Below are positions 1 to 9,522 of a stretch of DNA of 64,000 bases, in pieces; the stretch's first letter is position 1; each line of letters begins with the position of its first letter. The DNA comes from Phytopseudomonas straminea (GTDB lineage: Bacteria; Pseudomonadota; Gammaproteobacteria; Pseudomonadales; Pseudomonadaceae): NCBI RefSeq assembly GCF_900112645.1, contig NZ_FOMO01000006.1, forward strand, positions 186,001-250,000, read 5' to 3'. Below the pieces are notes generated by a model. It saw only the letters and a list, made by a program, of their open reading frames with translations. It did no database searches and was not told the DNA's origin. A program made the position numbers and the translations under genes.

Positions 1-391
1 CGCAGCCGAAGCGGAAATCGTCGCCTACTTCCAAGTGCAATACACCGAGCCCATCAATCAGCGCACGCTGCACGAACTCCGCAGCGCTGAGCTCACGCAG
101 GCGCGGGTTGAAGGTCAGGCACAGCACCCGATCAACACCTTCGGCGGCCAGCAAGGCGAGCTTGTCGCGCAGCCGGCTCAGACGTGCCGGAGCGCCTTCG
201 GGATCGAAGTATTCACGCGGCTGCGGCTCGAACAGCACCACGCAGCTCGGCACGCCCAGCTCTGACGCGCGCTCACGCAAACGCGCCAGAATCGCCTGGT
301 GGCCACGGTGAACGCCGTCGAAATTACCGATGGTGGCGACACAGCCCCGATGCTGGGGCCGCAGATTATGAAGGCCTCGAACCAGCTGCAT
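1..391 (-). CDS. ribF: Bifunctional riboflavin kinase / FAD synthetase, N-terminal part (cut by window edge)
   Basis: This gene reads leftwards out of the window, so only about 130 N-terminal residues are visible. They belong to the FMN adenylyltransferase half, with the nucleotidyltransferase motif GNFDGVHRGH (HxGH type) near residues 22-31. The enzyme phosphorylates riboflavin to FMN and adenylates FMN to FAD in the cytoplasm. I chose the ATG at 391, which gives the usual MQLVRGLHNL start; an in-frame GTG lies six codons upstream. It follows murJ on the same strand after about 107 bp, as in other Pseudomonas (murJ-ribF-ileS order). The riboflavin kinase half lies outside the window. Confidence 0.93.
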   Translation of the reverse strand, partial: MQLVRGLHNLRPQHRGCVATIGNFDGVHRGHQAILARLRERASELGVPSCVVLFEPQPREYFDPEGAPARLSRLRDKLALLAAEGVDRVLCLTFNPRLRELSAAEFVQRALIDGLGVLHLEVGDDFRFGC

Positions 392-498
392 AACGCGCTT
401 CTTGCTCACAAAGTGGCCAATTATACGCACAGCGGCCGGCGCCGGGTAGCGGATACGCCGCGCTCATTTGGCGCTGCCAGTCAGCGCCGTACTGCCCA

Positions 499-2043
499 TC
501 AGGCAATCGAACGGCGGGAGAAGTCGCGCAGACGGAACCCCAGGATACCCAGCACAGCGAAATAGCTCAGCGCACCGGCTGCGACCAGCGCAGCAAGGCG
601 CAGCAGGCGGGCCAGCATGCTGCCCTCGCTCCAGTCCGGCATCAGCCAGAGCATGCCGACCAGCACCACGACCATCACCAGCACCGCCGCCAGCAGCTTG
701 CTGGCGAACATCGCCCAGCCCGGTTGCGGCTGGTAGAAGCCGCGGGCGCGTAGCTTCCAGAACAGCAGGCCGGCGTTGATGCAGGCCGCCAGGCCAATGG
801 ACAGCGCCAGGCCAGCATGGGCCAGGGGGATGACAAAGATGAACAGCACGTTCATCACCTGGGTCATCAGCAGGGTGAACATTGCGATGCGCACCGGCGT
901 GCGAATGTCCTGGCGCGCATAGAAGGCCGGCGCCAGCACCTTGACCAGCAGCATGCCCAACAGGCCCAGCGAGTACGCCAGCAGAGCACGCTGGGTCATC
1001 TCGGCGTCAGTGGCGGTGAAGTTGCCGTACTGGAACAGCGACACCACCAGCGGCTCGGACAGCAGCGCCAGCGCCAGGGCGCAGGGCAGCGCCAGCAGGA
1101 TGCACAGGCGCAGGCCCCAATCGAGCAGTTTCGAGTAGGCGGCCGGGTCCTCGGCGGCGTGGGTCTTGGCCAGCGAAGGCAGCAGAATGGTACCCAGAGC
1201 GACGCCTAGCACCCCGGACGGCAGCTCCATCAGGCGGTCGGCGTAGTACATCCACGACACGGAACCGGCGACCAGAAAGGAGGCGAAGATGGTGTTGATG
1301 ATCAGCGAGATCTGCGCCACCGACACACCGAGGATCGCCGGGCCCATCTGCCGCAGCACGCGCCACACACCACTGTCGCGAAGATTCAGGCGCGGCAGCA
1401 CCAAGAGGCCGATCTTGCGCAGGTGAGGCAGTTGATAGAGCAGCTGCAACAGGCCGCCGACCAGCACGGCCCAGCCCATGGCCATTATCGGCGGGTCGAA
1501 ATACGGGGTCAGGAACAGCGCGAAAATGATCATGCTGACGTTCAGCAGGGTCGGCACGAAAGCCGGCACGGCGAAACGGTTCCAGGTATTGAGCAGCGCG
1601 CTGGCGAACGACGACAGGGAGATCAGCAGAATATAAGGAAAGGTCACCCGCAGCAGATCGCTGGTCAGCTCGAAGCGCTCGGGGTTGTCGCTGAAACCGG
1701 GTGCCGAGGCCCAGACGATCCAGGGCGCGGCCAGCACGCCGAGCAGGGTCACCAGGGCGAGAATCAGCGTCAACTGACCGGCGACATAAGCCACGAAGGT
1801 GCGGGTTGCTTCTTCACCCTTCTGCGTCTTGTACTCCGCCAGAATCGGTACGAATGCCTGGGAAAAGGCGCCCTCGGCGAAAATGCGGCGCAGCAGGTTG
1901 GGCAGCTTGAAGGCCACCACGAAGGCATCCGAGGCGATCCCCGCACCGAAGATCCGGGCCATGATGGTGTCGCGCACGAAACCCAGAACCCGCGACAACA
2001 TGGTGATGGAACTGACGGCGGCCAGCGACTTGAGAAGATTCAT
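499..2043 (-). CDS. murJ: Lipid II flippase MurJ (MviN)
   Basis: A 514-residue polytopic membrane protein of the MVF/MOP superfamily. It moves lipid-linked peptidoglycan precursor across the inner membrane. The N-terminus MNLLKSLAAVSSITMLSRV and the following GFVRDTIMARIFG segment are the family hallmark, and about 14 hydrophobic segments follow. An upstream in-frame ATG would add eight residues, but the ATG at 2043 gives the conserved start. rpsT lies upstream on the opposite strand and ribF downstream on the same strand. The 259 bp between murJ and rpsT must hold both promoters. Confidence 0.95.
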   Translation of the reverse strand: MNLLKSLAAVSSITMLSRVLGFVRDTIMARIFGAGIASDAFVVAFKLPNLLRRIFAEGAFSQAFVPILAEYKTQKGEEATRTFVAYVAGQLTLILALVTLLGVLAAPWIVWASAPGFSDNPERFELTSDLLRVTFPYILLISLSSFASALLNTWNRFAVPAFVPTLLNVSMIIFALFLTPYFDPPIMAMGWAVLVGGLLQLLYQLPHLRKIGLLVLPRLNLRDSGVWRVLRQMGPAILGVSVAQISLIINTIFASFLVAGSVSWMYYADRLMELPSGVLGVALGTILLPSLAKTHAAEDPAAYSKLLDWGLRLCILLALPCALALALLSEPLVVSLFQYGNFTATDAEMTQRALLAYSLGLLGMLLVKVLAPAFYARQDIRTPVRIAMFTLLMTQVMNVLFIFVIPLAHAGLALSIGLAACINAGLLFWKLRARGFYQPQPGWAMFASKLLAAVLVMVVVLVGMLWLMPDWSEGSMLARLLRLAALVAAGALSYFAVLGILGFRLRDFSRRSIA

Positions 2044-2302
2044 TCGGCAGGGATGCTCAATCGGCAATTACGGGATCGAATTCGGCGCGCGCAGCACACG
2101 CCAGCAACAGACCGCGCCGACACACGAAGGTGCGACGACGCCAGTGCGGCCGGGAGTGTAGAATCGCCGACGCGATAAAGCATCCTTCGCGTCGCATGCC
2201 CGACGACGACTGACGCAGTATCGACCTTGACAAGTGCCGCGCTCGCCTGCATGATTCGCGGCCTTATTTGTCAGTAACCCCTAGTTTTCGAGGAGCTTGA
2301 CG

Positions 2303-2581
2303 GTGGCCAATACACCTTCTGCCAAAAAACGCGCAAAACAGGCTGAGAAGCGTCGTAGCCATAACGCCAGCCTGCGCTCCATGGTTCGTACCTACATCAA
2401 GAACGTAGTAAAGGCTATCGACGCCAAAGACCACGAGAAAGCACAAGCTGCTTACGTTCTGGCTGTGCCTGTTATCGACCGTATGGCCGACAAAGGCATC
2501 ATCCACAAGAACAAGGCCGCTCGTCACAAGAGCCGCCTGAACGGTCACGTCAAAGCACTGAGCCAAGCTGCAGCTGCCTAA
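2303..2581 (+). CDS. rpsT: 30S ribosomal protein S20
   Basis: A 92-residue, strongly basic protein beginning VANTPSAKKRAKQAEKRRSH, which is typical S20. It binds 16S rRNA early in 30S assembly. The start is a GTG at 2303 with a Shine-Dalgarno AGGAG at 2291-2295, seven bases away. A TTG two codons earlier is in frame but too close to that site. Weak start codons are usual for rpsT. A strong intrinsic terminator follows at once, so the gene is monocistronic. It is divergent from murJ, the conserved Pseudomonas arrangement. Confidence 0.97.
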   Translation: MANTPSAKKRAKQAEKRRSHNASLRSMVRTYIKNVVKAIDAKDHEKAQAAYVLAVPVIDRMADKGIIHKNKAARHKSRLNGHVKALSQAAAA

Positions 2582-2599
2582 GCGTACCGCTTCATGAGA

Positions 2600-2624
2600 A
2601 ACCGGCCTCAGGGCCGGTTTTTTA
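2600..2624 (+). terminator. Intrinsic terminator of rpsT
   Basis: The arms AACCGGCC and GGCCGGTT flank a TCAG loop, and a run of T residues follows directly. It sits 18 bases after the rpsT stop codon. Confidence 0.9.
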
Positions 2625-2752
2625 TTGCCTGCAGAAAAGCACCTCCACGCCCAAACCGCCCAACCCACCAGAGCCATTCAAGCCACAAGCGAAGCGGCCG
2701 ATATCCAGACCGATAGCGCAAACACCTGCGCGCGACCGGAAGGAAACGAGTC

Positions 2753-4378
2753 ATGTGGTTGAGAGGTTTGGACATTGGCAAACGTGCCAGCCTGGCGTTC
2801 GCACTGCTTGCAGCAATCGTGCTGGGGCTCGGAATTTTCTCGCTGTCGCAGATGAATCGTATGGACGATGCCTCGGACGATCTGCGCGACAACTGGCTGC
2901 CCTCGCTAATGGCCGCCGAGGAAATCAGCAACGGCATCAGCCGCCTGCGCGCCCTCACCCTACGGGTGACAATACTGAGCAATGAAGGCGACCGGCAGAG
3001 CACACTCAACCTCCTCGACGAGCTCGCCAAAACCATACCGAGCCAATTCGATGCTTACGTCCCACTGATCAGCGGCCCCAACGAGCGACAACTGTACGAC
3101 CAGCTGCGAAGCGCCTACGAAAGCTACGCCAATGTGCAACAACAGGTCGTGAATGCCGTGCGCAACGACCGCCCAGGCGATGCCGTAAGCCTGATCAACG
3201 GGCCACTGGTGGGCCTCGCCGACGAACTGGCAGCGTCCATCACCCAACTCGCCAACTTCAACAACGCGGGCGCGAAGCAATCGACCGACACCAGCCAGAG
3301 CGCCTTCAACAGCGCAGTGGCGATGGTCATCGCCACGCTGGTTGCCAGTCTTGTCGTCACTATCATTCTGGCCCTGGTACTCACCCGGAGCATCGTGCGG
3401 CCACTGGGCGAGGCCCTCAATGCTGCCGACGTTATCGCCTCTGGCGACCTGACCCAACGTATCCAGATCCGCGGCAGCGACGAGCCGGCACGCCTGATGG
3501 GCGCCCTGCAGACCATGCAGAAGAATCTGCACGGGGCGATCCAGAGCATCGCCGACTCCTCCAACCAGTTGGCCTCTGCTTCCGAGGAACTGCACGCGGT
3601 AACCGAAGACTCCACCCGCGGCCTGCACCAGCAGAGCACCGAAATCGATCAGGCCGCCACAGCGGTCAATGAGATGACTGCCGCCGTGGAGGAAGTGGCG
3701 CGCAATGCGGTGAGCACCTCGGAAGCCTCGAAGGAGTCAAACACCACCGCACTACGCGGCCGCGAGCAGGTGCGCGAAACCGTCGACTCGATCAGCCAGC
3801 TGGCCCGCGACGTGACCGACACGTCCGGGGAAGTGGAACGCCTGGCCGAACAGATTCGCGAAATCAGCAAGGTGCTCGACGTGATCCGCTCGATTGCCGA
3901 GCAGACCAATCTGCTGGCCCTCAACGCAGCCATCGAAGCAGCACGCGCCGGGGAAGCCGGCCGTGGCTTTGCGGTGGTTGCCGACGAAGTACGCGCCCTC
4001 GCCCACCGCACGCAGCAGTCGACCCAGGAAATCGAAGGCATGATCGGCGGCATTCAGAGCGGCACCGAGAAAACCGTGACTGCCATGCAGCACAGTAATC
4101 AGCGCGCCCATTCGACCCTTGAGGTCGCCAAGGCCGCCGGCAGCGCCCTGGAGCAGATCACCAAAGCCATCGCCATGATCAACGAGCGCAACCTGGTGAT
4201 CGCCAGCGCCTCGGAAGAGCAGGCTCAGGTGGCGCGGGAGGTCGACCGCAATCTGGCGAACATCCGCGACCTGTCGCTACAGACCTCGGCCGGCGCCAAC
4301 CAGACCAGCGCCTCCAGCCAGGAGCTGTCGCGCCTGGCGGTGGACCTCAATGCACTGGTGACGCGCTTCAAGATCTGA
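2753..4378 (+). CDS. Methyl-accepting chemotaxis protein with four-helix-bundle sensor domain
   Basis: A 541-residue chemoreceptor. Transmembrane segment 1 is at about 11-31. A helical periplasmic domain of the 4HB_MCP kind follows at about 32-188, then segment 2 at about 190-211, a HAMP domain at about 212-265 and the cytoplasmic signalling domain. The hairpin tip starts at residue 383 with EQTNLLALNAAIEAARAGE and is intact, so coupling to CheW/CheA is expected. No CheR-docking pentapeptide is visible at the C-terminus. The ligand cannot be read from sequence. It is flanked by rpsT and creA, a position without a receptor in the PAO1 order I remember, so it may be a lineage-specific insertion. 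Confidence 0.93.
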   Translation: MWLRGLDIGKRASLAFALLAAIVLGLGIFSLSQMNRMDDASDDLRDNWLPSLMAAEEISNGISRLRALTLRVTILSNEGDRQSTLNLLDELAKTIPSQFDAYVPLISGPNERQLYDQLRSAYESYANVQQQVVNAVRNDRPGDAVSLINGPLVGLADELAASITQLANFNNAGAKQSTDTSQSAFNSAVAMVIATLVASLVVTIILALVLTRSIVRPLGEALNAADVIASGDLTQRIQIRGSDEPARLMGALQTMQKNLHGAIQSIADSSNQLASASEELHAVTEDSTRGLHQQSTEIDQAATAVNEMTAAVEEVARNAVSTSEASKESNTTALRGREQVRETVDSISQLARDVTDTSGEVERLAEQIREISKVLDVIRSIAEQTNLLALNAAIEAARAGEAGRGFAVVADEVRALAHRTQQSTQEIEGMIGGIQSGTEKTVTAMQHSNQRAHSTLEVAKAAGSALEQITKAIAMINERNLVIASASEEQAQVAREVDRNLANIRDLSLQTSAGANQTSASSQELSRLAVDLNALVTRFKI

Positions 4379-4402
4379 TGATCGGCGGCGAAGGCCCTCG
4401 AC

Positions 4403-4867
4403 TCAGCTACCTTTCGGCCAGGGCAGGATCGGAATAGCAGTTACTGCGTTCTGCGGACTGCCTTCGATGATGCGGTCGCTATAGACCAGGTACACCAGAG
4501 TGTTGCGCTTCTGATCGAAGAAGCGCACGACTTGCATGGTCTTGAACACCAGCGAGGTACGCTCACGAAAGACCTCATCGCCATCCTTGAGCTCACCAGC
4601 AAAGCTGATCGGGCCGACCTGACGGCAAGCGATCGAAGCTTCGGCGCGATCCTCGGCCAAGCCGAGACCACCCTTCACGCCACCGGTCTTGGCGCGCGAC
4701 AGGTAGCAGGTAACCCCTGAAACCTTGGGATCATCGAAGGCCTCAACGACGATCTTGTCATTGGGGCCCAGCCACTTGAATACCGTGGAAACCTGGCCGA
4801 TCTCCTCGGCCATGGCGCCCAGCGGCAGCGTTATCAGCGTCACAGCAACCAACAGAAGCTTACGCAT
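4403..4867 (-). CDS. creA: CreA family periplasmic protein
   Basis: A 154-residue protein with a signal peptide (MRKLLLVAVTLITLPLGAMA). The mature part, EEIGQVSTVFKWLGPNDKIVV, matches the CreA family of secreted proteins, whose biochemical role is unknown. The ATG at 4867 is preferred over the GTG at 4873, because the Shine-Dalgarno GGAGG sits directly before the GTG but six bases from the ATG. Two conserved cysteines (in GVTCYLS and ASIACRQ) may form a disulfide. It lies 17 bp after proB on the same strand and is probably cotranscribed with it. Confidence 0.9.
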   Translation of the reverse strand: MRKLLLVAVTLITLPLGAMAEEIGQVSTVFKWLGPNDKIVVEAFDDPKVSGVTCYLSRAKTGGVKGGLGLAEDRAEASIACRQVGPISFAGELKDGDEVFRERTSLVFKTMQVVRFFDQKRNTLVYLVYSDRIIEGSPQNAVTAIPILPWPKGS

Positions 4868-4884
4868 CGCCACCTCCCAGAAGA

Positions 4885-6003
4885 TCAGACCAGAATCAGA
4901 TTGTCGCGGTGTACCAGCTCCGGCTCATCGACATAGCCGAGCAGGCGCTCGATCTCGTCCGACGGGCGACCGATGATCTTCTGCGCCTCCAGGGCACTGT
5001 AGTTGACCAGACCGCGCGCCACCTCACGACCATCCGGCGCCACGCAGACCACCATTTCGCCGCGACGGAAGCTGCCCTGCACGGCCTTCACGCCAACCGG
5101 CAGCAGGCTCTTGCGGTCGGAGACCAGCGCCTTGACCGCGCCATCGTCCAGCACCAGGGTGCCGCGGGTCTGCAGGTGCCCGGCCAGCCACTGCTTGCGC
5201 GCCGCCAGCATGCCGCGCTCGGGCACCAGCAGGGTGCCGAGCAGCTCGCCCGCCTTGAGGCGTGCCAGCACCTGCTCGATGGCGCCACCAACGATCACCG
5301 TGTGAGCACCGGAACGAGCAGCCAGGCGCGCCGCGCGCAGCTTGGTCTGCATGCCGCCACGCCCCAGGGCACCACCCACGCCACCGGCCACGGCGTCGAG
5401 CGTCGGGTCGTCGGCACGGGCTTCGTGGATCAGCTGGGCATCGGGGTTGTTACGCGGATCGGCATCGAACATGCCGTCGCGGTCGGTAAGAATCACCAGC
5501 AGATCGGCTTCCACCAGGTTGGCCACCAATGCGGCCAGGGTGTCGTTGTCACCGAAACGGATGCCCTCGGTGACCACGGTGTCGTTCTCGTTGATCACCG
5601 GCACCACATCGAGGTCGATCAGGGTACGCAGGGTGCTGCGCGCATTGAGGTAGCGCTTGCGGTCGGACAGGTCGTCATGGGTCAGGAGGATCTGCGCGGT
5701 ACGTCGACCATGCTCGCCGAAGCTCGACTCCCAGGCCTGCACCAGGCCCATCTGGCCAATCGCGGCGGCCGCCTGCAGCTCGTGAACGGCACTCGGGCGC
5801 GCCGTCCAGCCCAGACGGCTCATGCCCGCCGCCACGGCACCGGAGGAAACCAGCACCAGCTCGACGCCCTGCGCCCGCAGCGCGACCATCTGCTCGACCC
5901 ACACCGCCATGGCGCCACGGTCGAGCCCCTTGCCATCGGCGGTCAGCAAGGCACTACCAATCTTCACGACCCAGCGCTGCGCACCGCTTACCTTGTCACG
6001 CAT
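4885..6003 (-). CDS. proB: Glutamate 5-kinase
   Basis: A 372-residue enzyme catalysing the first step of proline synthesis, ATP-dependent phosphorylation of glutamate. The amino-acid-kinase domain fills about residues 1-255, with the segments VVKIGSALL, LVSSGAVAAG, INENDTVV and GRGGMQTKL all present. The C-terminal PUA domain (about 277-355) is typical of long bacterial ProB. The ATG at 6003 gives the conserved MRDKV start; upstream in-frame codons are unlikely to be used. obgE lies upstream on the same strand, but a strong terminator separates the two, so proB-creA probably has its own promoter. Confidence 0.96.
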   Translation of the reverse strand: MRDKVSGAQRWVVKIGSALLTADGKGLDRGAMAVWVEQMVALRAQGVELVLVSSGAVAAGMSRLGWTARPSAVHELQAAAAIGQMGLVQAWESSFGEHGRRTAQILLTHDDLSDRKRYLNARSTLRTLIDLDVVPVINENDTVVTEGIRFGDNDTLAALVANLVEADLLVILTDRDGMFDADPRNNPDAQLIHEARADDPTLDAVAGGVGGALGRGGMQTKLRAARLAARSGAHTVIVGGAIEQVLARLKAGELLGTLLVPERGMLAARKQWLAGHLQTRGTLVLDDGAVKALVSDRKSLLPVGVKAVQGSFRRGEMVVCVAPDGREVARGLVNYSALEAQKIIGRPSDEIERLLGYVDEPELVHRDNLILV

Positions 6004-6072
6004 GTTTTCCAACCCCAGCCAGAAGCACATTTTCGCAAGCCGTCACCGGCGGCAACGGCCAAACCTACAAAA

Positions 6073-6094
6073 ACGCCGCTAAAAAAAGCGGCGT
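6073..6094 (-). terminator. Intrinsic terminator downstream of obgE
   Basis: Read on the minus strand, the arms ACGCCGCT and AGCGGCGT enclose a T-rich loop and are followed by TTTT. It separates obgE from proB. Confidence 0.85.
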
Positions 6095-6104
6095 CTGTCG
6101 TCCA

Positions 6105-7328
6105 TCAATCCCGGACGTAAATGATTTCCGGTCCGTCCTCGTCGTCTTCCTCGTCCCAGAAGCTGTCGTCCTCGTCGACATCGCCCACTGCCCGCACACC
6201 GGAGCGGCGCAGCGCACGCTTGTCGTCCAGCGCCTGCAGCTGGGCACGCGCCTCATCTTCGATGCGCTGGTCGAGCTCGGCAAGCTCGGCGGCGTATTCG
6301 GGGTTCTCCTGAATACGCTCGGCGCGCGCTTCGAGGAAATCCATGATGTCGTAGCACAGCTGCTCGGTGCCTTCTCGCGCCAGAGCGGAAACCACGTAGA
6401 CCGGGCCTTCCCACTCCAGCCGCGCGACGATCTCGGCGATGCGCTGCTCCTTCTCCTCATCGAGGATCTGGTCGGCCTTATTGAGCACCAGCCAGCGCTC
6501 ACGATCGGCCAGCGCCGGGCTGAACTTGGTCAGCTCCGCGACAATGGTAGCCGCAGCCTCGGCCGGATCGGTCTGATCCAGCGGCGCCATATCCACGAGG
6601 TGCAGCAGCAGGCGGGTACGCGCCAGGTGCTTGAGGAAGCGAATACCCAGGCCAGCACCTTCGGAAGCACCTTCGATCAGCCCCGGAATGTCGGCGACCA
6701 CGAAACTCTTGTAGCGATCAACGCTGACCACACCCAGGTTCGGCACCAGAGTGGTGAACGGGTAGTCGGCAACCTTCGGCTTGGCAGCCGACACAGCACG
6801 AATGAAGGTACTCTTGCCAGCGTTCGGCAGACCGAGCAGGCCGACGTCGGCCAGTACCTTCAGTTCCAGCTTGAGATCACGAGCCTCGCCCGGCTTGCCC
6901 GGCGTGGTCTGGCGCGGAGCACGGTTGGTGCTGGACTTGAAGCGGGTGTTGCCCAGCCCGTGCCAGCCGCCCTGGGCGACCATCAGGCGCTGACCGGCCT
7001 GGGTCAGGTCGCCAATCACTTCCTGGGTACCGGCATCGATGACCGTGGTGCCGATCGGCACCGGCAGGATCAGGTCTTCACCCTTGGCGCCGGTGCAGTC
7101 GGTGCTGCCGCCCTTCTCGCCATTGGGCGCCTGGAAACGGCGGGTATAGCGGTAATCCACCAGGGTATTGAGGTTGGCCATGGCCTCGATGTAGATCGAG
7201 CCGCCATCACCACCATCACCGCCGTTGGGGCCGCCGTTCTCGATGAACTTCTCGCGACGGAAGCTCATCATGCCGTTGCCACCATCGCCGGCCTTTACAG
7301 AAATCGATACTTCATCGACGAATTTCAT
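6105..7328 (-). CDS. obgE: GTPase Obg (CgtA)
   Basis: A 407-residue ribosome-associated GTPase with roles in 50S maturation and stress signalling. The glycine-rich Obg fold is at about 1-160. The G domain follows, with P-loop GLPNAGKST at 166-174, then DIPGLIEGA (G3) and NKAD (G4). The tail is acidic and includes a DEDDSFWDEEDDEDG stretch, as in other gammaproteobacterial Obg. The ATG at 7328 has a GGAGGTG Shine-Dalgarno five bases upstream. It lies downstream of rplU-rpmA, the conserved order, but a terminator after rpmA suggests partly separate transcription. Confidence 0.97.
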   Translation of the reverse strand: MKFVDEVSISVKAGDGGNGMMSFRREKFIENGGPNGGDGGDGGSIYIEAMANLNTLVDYRYTRRFQAPNGEKGGSTDCTGAKGEDLILPVPIGTTVIDAGTQEVIGDLTQAGQRLMVAQGGWHGLGNTRFKSSTNRAPRQTTPGKPGEARDLKLELKVLADVGLLGLPNAGKSTFIRAVSAAKPKVADYPFTTLVPNLGVVSVDRYKSFVVADIPGLIEGASEGAGLGIRFLKHLARTRLLLHLVDMAPLDQTDPAEAAATIVAELTKFSPALADRERWLVLNKADQILDEEKEQRIAEIVARLEWEGPVYVVSALAREGTEQLCYDIMDFLEARAERIQENPEYAAELAELDQRIEDEARAQLQALDDKRALRRSGVRAVGDVDEDDSFWDEEDDEDGPEIIYVRD

Positions 7329-7509
7329 GGGTACACCTCCCGCCATAATCGCGGGTTACTGAAACAGGAAACACCGGGTGCTTGCGAAATTGCCCTGAAA
7401 CCACCCGCATCAACCCAGGACAGTTTGGCAAGAACCCACAACCCTGTACGCCTGCTGCAAGCCGAATCGGACGAAGCGGTAAACCGGGCGCAACAGGATA
7501 CAGAAACAA

Positions 7510-7537
7510 AAAAGCCCCGTCGCAGGACGGGGCTTTT
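7510..7537 (-). terminator. Intrinsic terminator of the rplU-rpmA operon
   Basis: On the minus strand the arms AAAAGCCCCGTC and GACGGGGCTTTT enclose a four-base loop and lead into a T tract. It lies 16 bases after the rpmA stop. Confidence 0.9.
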
Positions 7538-7552
7538 CCAGCAACTTCGCGA

Positions 7553-7810
7553 TTAGGCCGCGACGACGCTTACGTAACGGCGACCGAAGGCACCTTTTAC
7601 TTCGAACTTGATCACGCCTTCGATTTTCGCGAACAGGGTGTGATCCTTGCCCATGCCAACGCCGTAGCCAGCGTGGAACTGGGTGCCGCGCTGACGCACG
7701 ATGATGTTGCCAGGAACGATTTTCTGGCCGCCATACATCTTCACGCCAAGGCGTTTGGCTTCTGAGTCGCGACCGTTGCGGGTACTACCGCCAGCTTTTT
7801 TGTGTGCCAT
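7553..7810 (-). CDS. rpmA: 50S ribosomal protein L27
   Basis: An 85-residue basic protein starting MAHKKAGGSTRNGRDSEAK, the invariant L27 N-terminus that reaches towards the peptidyl transferase centre. There is no N-terminal extension of the kind cleaved in Firmicutes. It follows rplU after 38 bp in the standard rplU-rpmA operon and is followed by a terminator. Confidence 0.98.
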   Translation of the reverse strand: MAHKKAGGSTRNGRDSEAKRLGVKMYGGQKIVPGNIIVRQRGTQFHAGYGVGMGKDHTLFAKIEGVIKFEVKGAFGRRYVSVVAA

Positions 7811-7848
7811 GAGTTCAATACTCCTATAAAGGGCTCAAGCGAAATGAA

Positions 7849-8160
7849 TCAGGCCTGAATACCGGTGATTTTGATCTCAGTGAACCACTGACGGTGGCCC
7901 TGACGCTTCATGTGGTGCTTGCGGCGACGGAACTTGATGATGGTCACTTTATCGTGACGGCCTTGGGAAACGACTTCAGCCGAAACCTTGGCACCTTCGA
8001 CGACAGGAGCGCCGATGGTGACGTCATCACCGTTGCCAACCAGCAACACGCGATCGAAAGTCAGAGCTTCGCCAGCGGCCAGCTCCAGTTTCTCGACCTT
8101 GAGGAATTCGCCTTCGGTGACTTTGTATTGCTTGCCACCAGTAACAATTACTGCGTACAT
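7849..8160 (-). CDS. rplU: 50S ribosomal protein L21
   Basis: A 103-residue protein, MYAVIVTGGKQYKVTEGEF at the start and FRRRKHHMKRQGHRQ near the end, the typical RNA-binding tail of L21. The reading frame stays open upstream of the ATG at 8160, but that ATG gives the universal family start. It is divergent from ispB; the 264 bp between them should carry both promoters. Confidence 0.98.
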   Translation of the reverse strand: MYAVIVTGGKQYKVTEGEFLKVEKLELAAGEALTFDRVLLVGNGDDVTIGAPVVEGAKVSAEVVSQGRHDKVTIIKFRRRKHHMKRQGHRQWFTEIKITGIQA

Positions 8161-8424
8161 GGTAAATCTCCGTTGATCCTGCTCACCCAGCGCTTTATAG
8201 GAATAACTGTTGGCTGGCATGGCTGCTCGGGGCCGGATGGACACCCGTGCAATTGCGTAAGGCAGGGAAATACCCAGGGGGAAGTTCAGGGTGCGCGATT
8301 GTACGCAAGCCTCTTCAGCAGCGCAAGCGCCGCCTGCCGTCGCCTTGACAGCCCCCACCCTGCCCCCTAGCATGCCGCGCAAACTAGGGCCTATTAAGGC
8401 CGATAGTGCCTGTCCAAGGAGCTT

Positions 8425-9402
8425 ATGTCGCTGATGCAACCCCAGACTTTCTACAGTGTGGTAGCGGATGATTTCGCCGCTGTTGACGGCATTATCCGTC
8501 AGCAAGTGGTGTCCCGCGTCCCGCTGGTCGAGAAGATCGGCGACTACATCATCTCCGCTGGCGGCAAGCGCCTGCGCCCGCTGCTGGTACTGCTCAGTGG
8601 CAAGGCGCTGGGCCTGAACGACGAACGCCTGCGCCTGCTGGCTGCCACCATCGAATTCCTGCACACCGCCACCCTGCTGCACGACGACGTGGTCGACATG
8701 TCCGACATGCGCCGTGGCCGTAGCACCGCCAATGCCCAGTGGGGCAACGCACCGAGCGTGCTGGTCGGCGACTTCCTCTATTCGCGCTCGTTCGAAATGA
8801 TGGTCGAACTCGACTCGATGCCGGTGATGCGGATTCTCTCCAAGGCCACCCGGGTGATCGCCGAAGGCGAAGTGCTGCAGCTATCAAAGATTCGCGACGC
8901 CAGCACGACCGAAGAAACCTACATGGAAGTCATCCGCGCCAAGACCGCCATGCTGTTCGAAGCTTCGACCCAGAGCGCCGCGGCACTGGCCGAAGCGAGC
9001 GCCGAGCAGAACGAAGCGCTGCGCCTGTTCGGTGATCACCTGGGTGTGGCCTTCCAACTGGTCGACGACCTGCTCGACTACAAGGGCGATGCCGCCACTC
9101 TGGGCAAGAACGTCGGCGACGATTTGGCCGAAGGCAAACCCACCCTGCCGCTGATCTACACCATGCGCGAAGGCAACGCCGAGCAGGCTGCCCTGGTGCG
9201 CAAGGCGATTCAGAAAGGTGGCCTGGAAGACCTGGAAAGCATCCGCGAAGCCGTGCAGGCCGCCGGCGCTCTGGACTACACCGCCAATCAGGCACGCCAG
9301 TACGCCGAGCGTGCCATCGCCTGCCTGGAAGTGCTGCCGGCCAGCGTCTACCGCGACGCCCTGGTCGAGCTGAGCCACTTCGCCGTGGCCCGCACGCACT
9401 GA
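8425..9402 (+). CDS. ispB: Octaprenyl diphosphate synthase
   Basis: A 325-residue trans-polyprenyl synthase that makes the side chain of ubiquinone and menaquinone. Both aspartate-rich motifs are intact: DDVVD at 87-91 and DDLLD at 214-218. The GGKRLRP substrate-binding segment is near residue 47. Two starts are possible. The ATG at 8425 lies only three bases from AAGGAG, and the ATG at 8434 lies twelve bases away, so the true start is uncertain by three residues. It is divergent from rplU-rpmA as in most gammaproteobacteria. Confidence 0.96.
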   Translation: MSLMQPQTFYSVVADDFAAVDGIIRQQVVSRVPLVEKIGDYIISAGGKRLRPLLVLLSGKALGLNDERLRLLAATIEFLHTATLLHDDVVDMSDMRRGRSTANAQWGNAPSVLVGDFLYSRSFEMMVELDSMPVMRILSKATRVIAEGEVLQLSKIRDASTTEETYMEVIRAKTAMLFEASTQSAAALAEASAEQNEALRLFGDHLGVAFQLVDDLLDYKGDAATLGKNVGDDLAEGKPTLPLIYTMREGNAEQAALVRKAIQKGGLEDLESIREAVQAAGALDYTANQARQYAERAIACLEVLPASVYRDALVELSHFAVARTH

Positions 9403-9425
9403 CCACTCAGGCACCGCATCACAAG

Positions 9426-9452
9426 AAGCCCGCCCCCGCGACGGGCTTTTTT
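9426..9452 (+). terminator. Intrinsic terminator of ispB
   Basis: The arms AAGCCCG and CGGGCTT enclose a short loop, followed by TTTT. It lies 24 bases after the ispB stop. Confidence 0.85.
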
Positions 9453-9522
9453 ATGCCCGCCCCTTTCCACTCCGTCAGCCACGCCATCGACGAGCGGTGC
9501 GATTAAACCTTGCTATTAAAGT

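Noticed and set aside
4909..6120. Open frame of 403 codons opposite proB
   Set aside because: Its His/Gln/Ala-rich translation mirrors proB codon use; proB itself has full family motifs.
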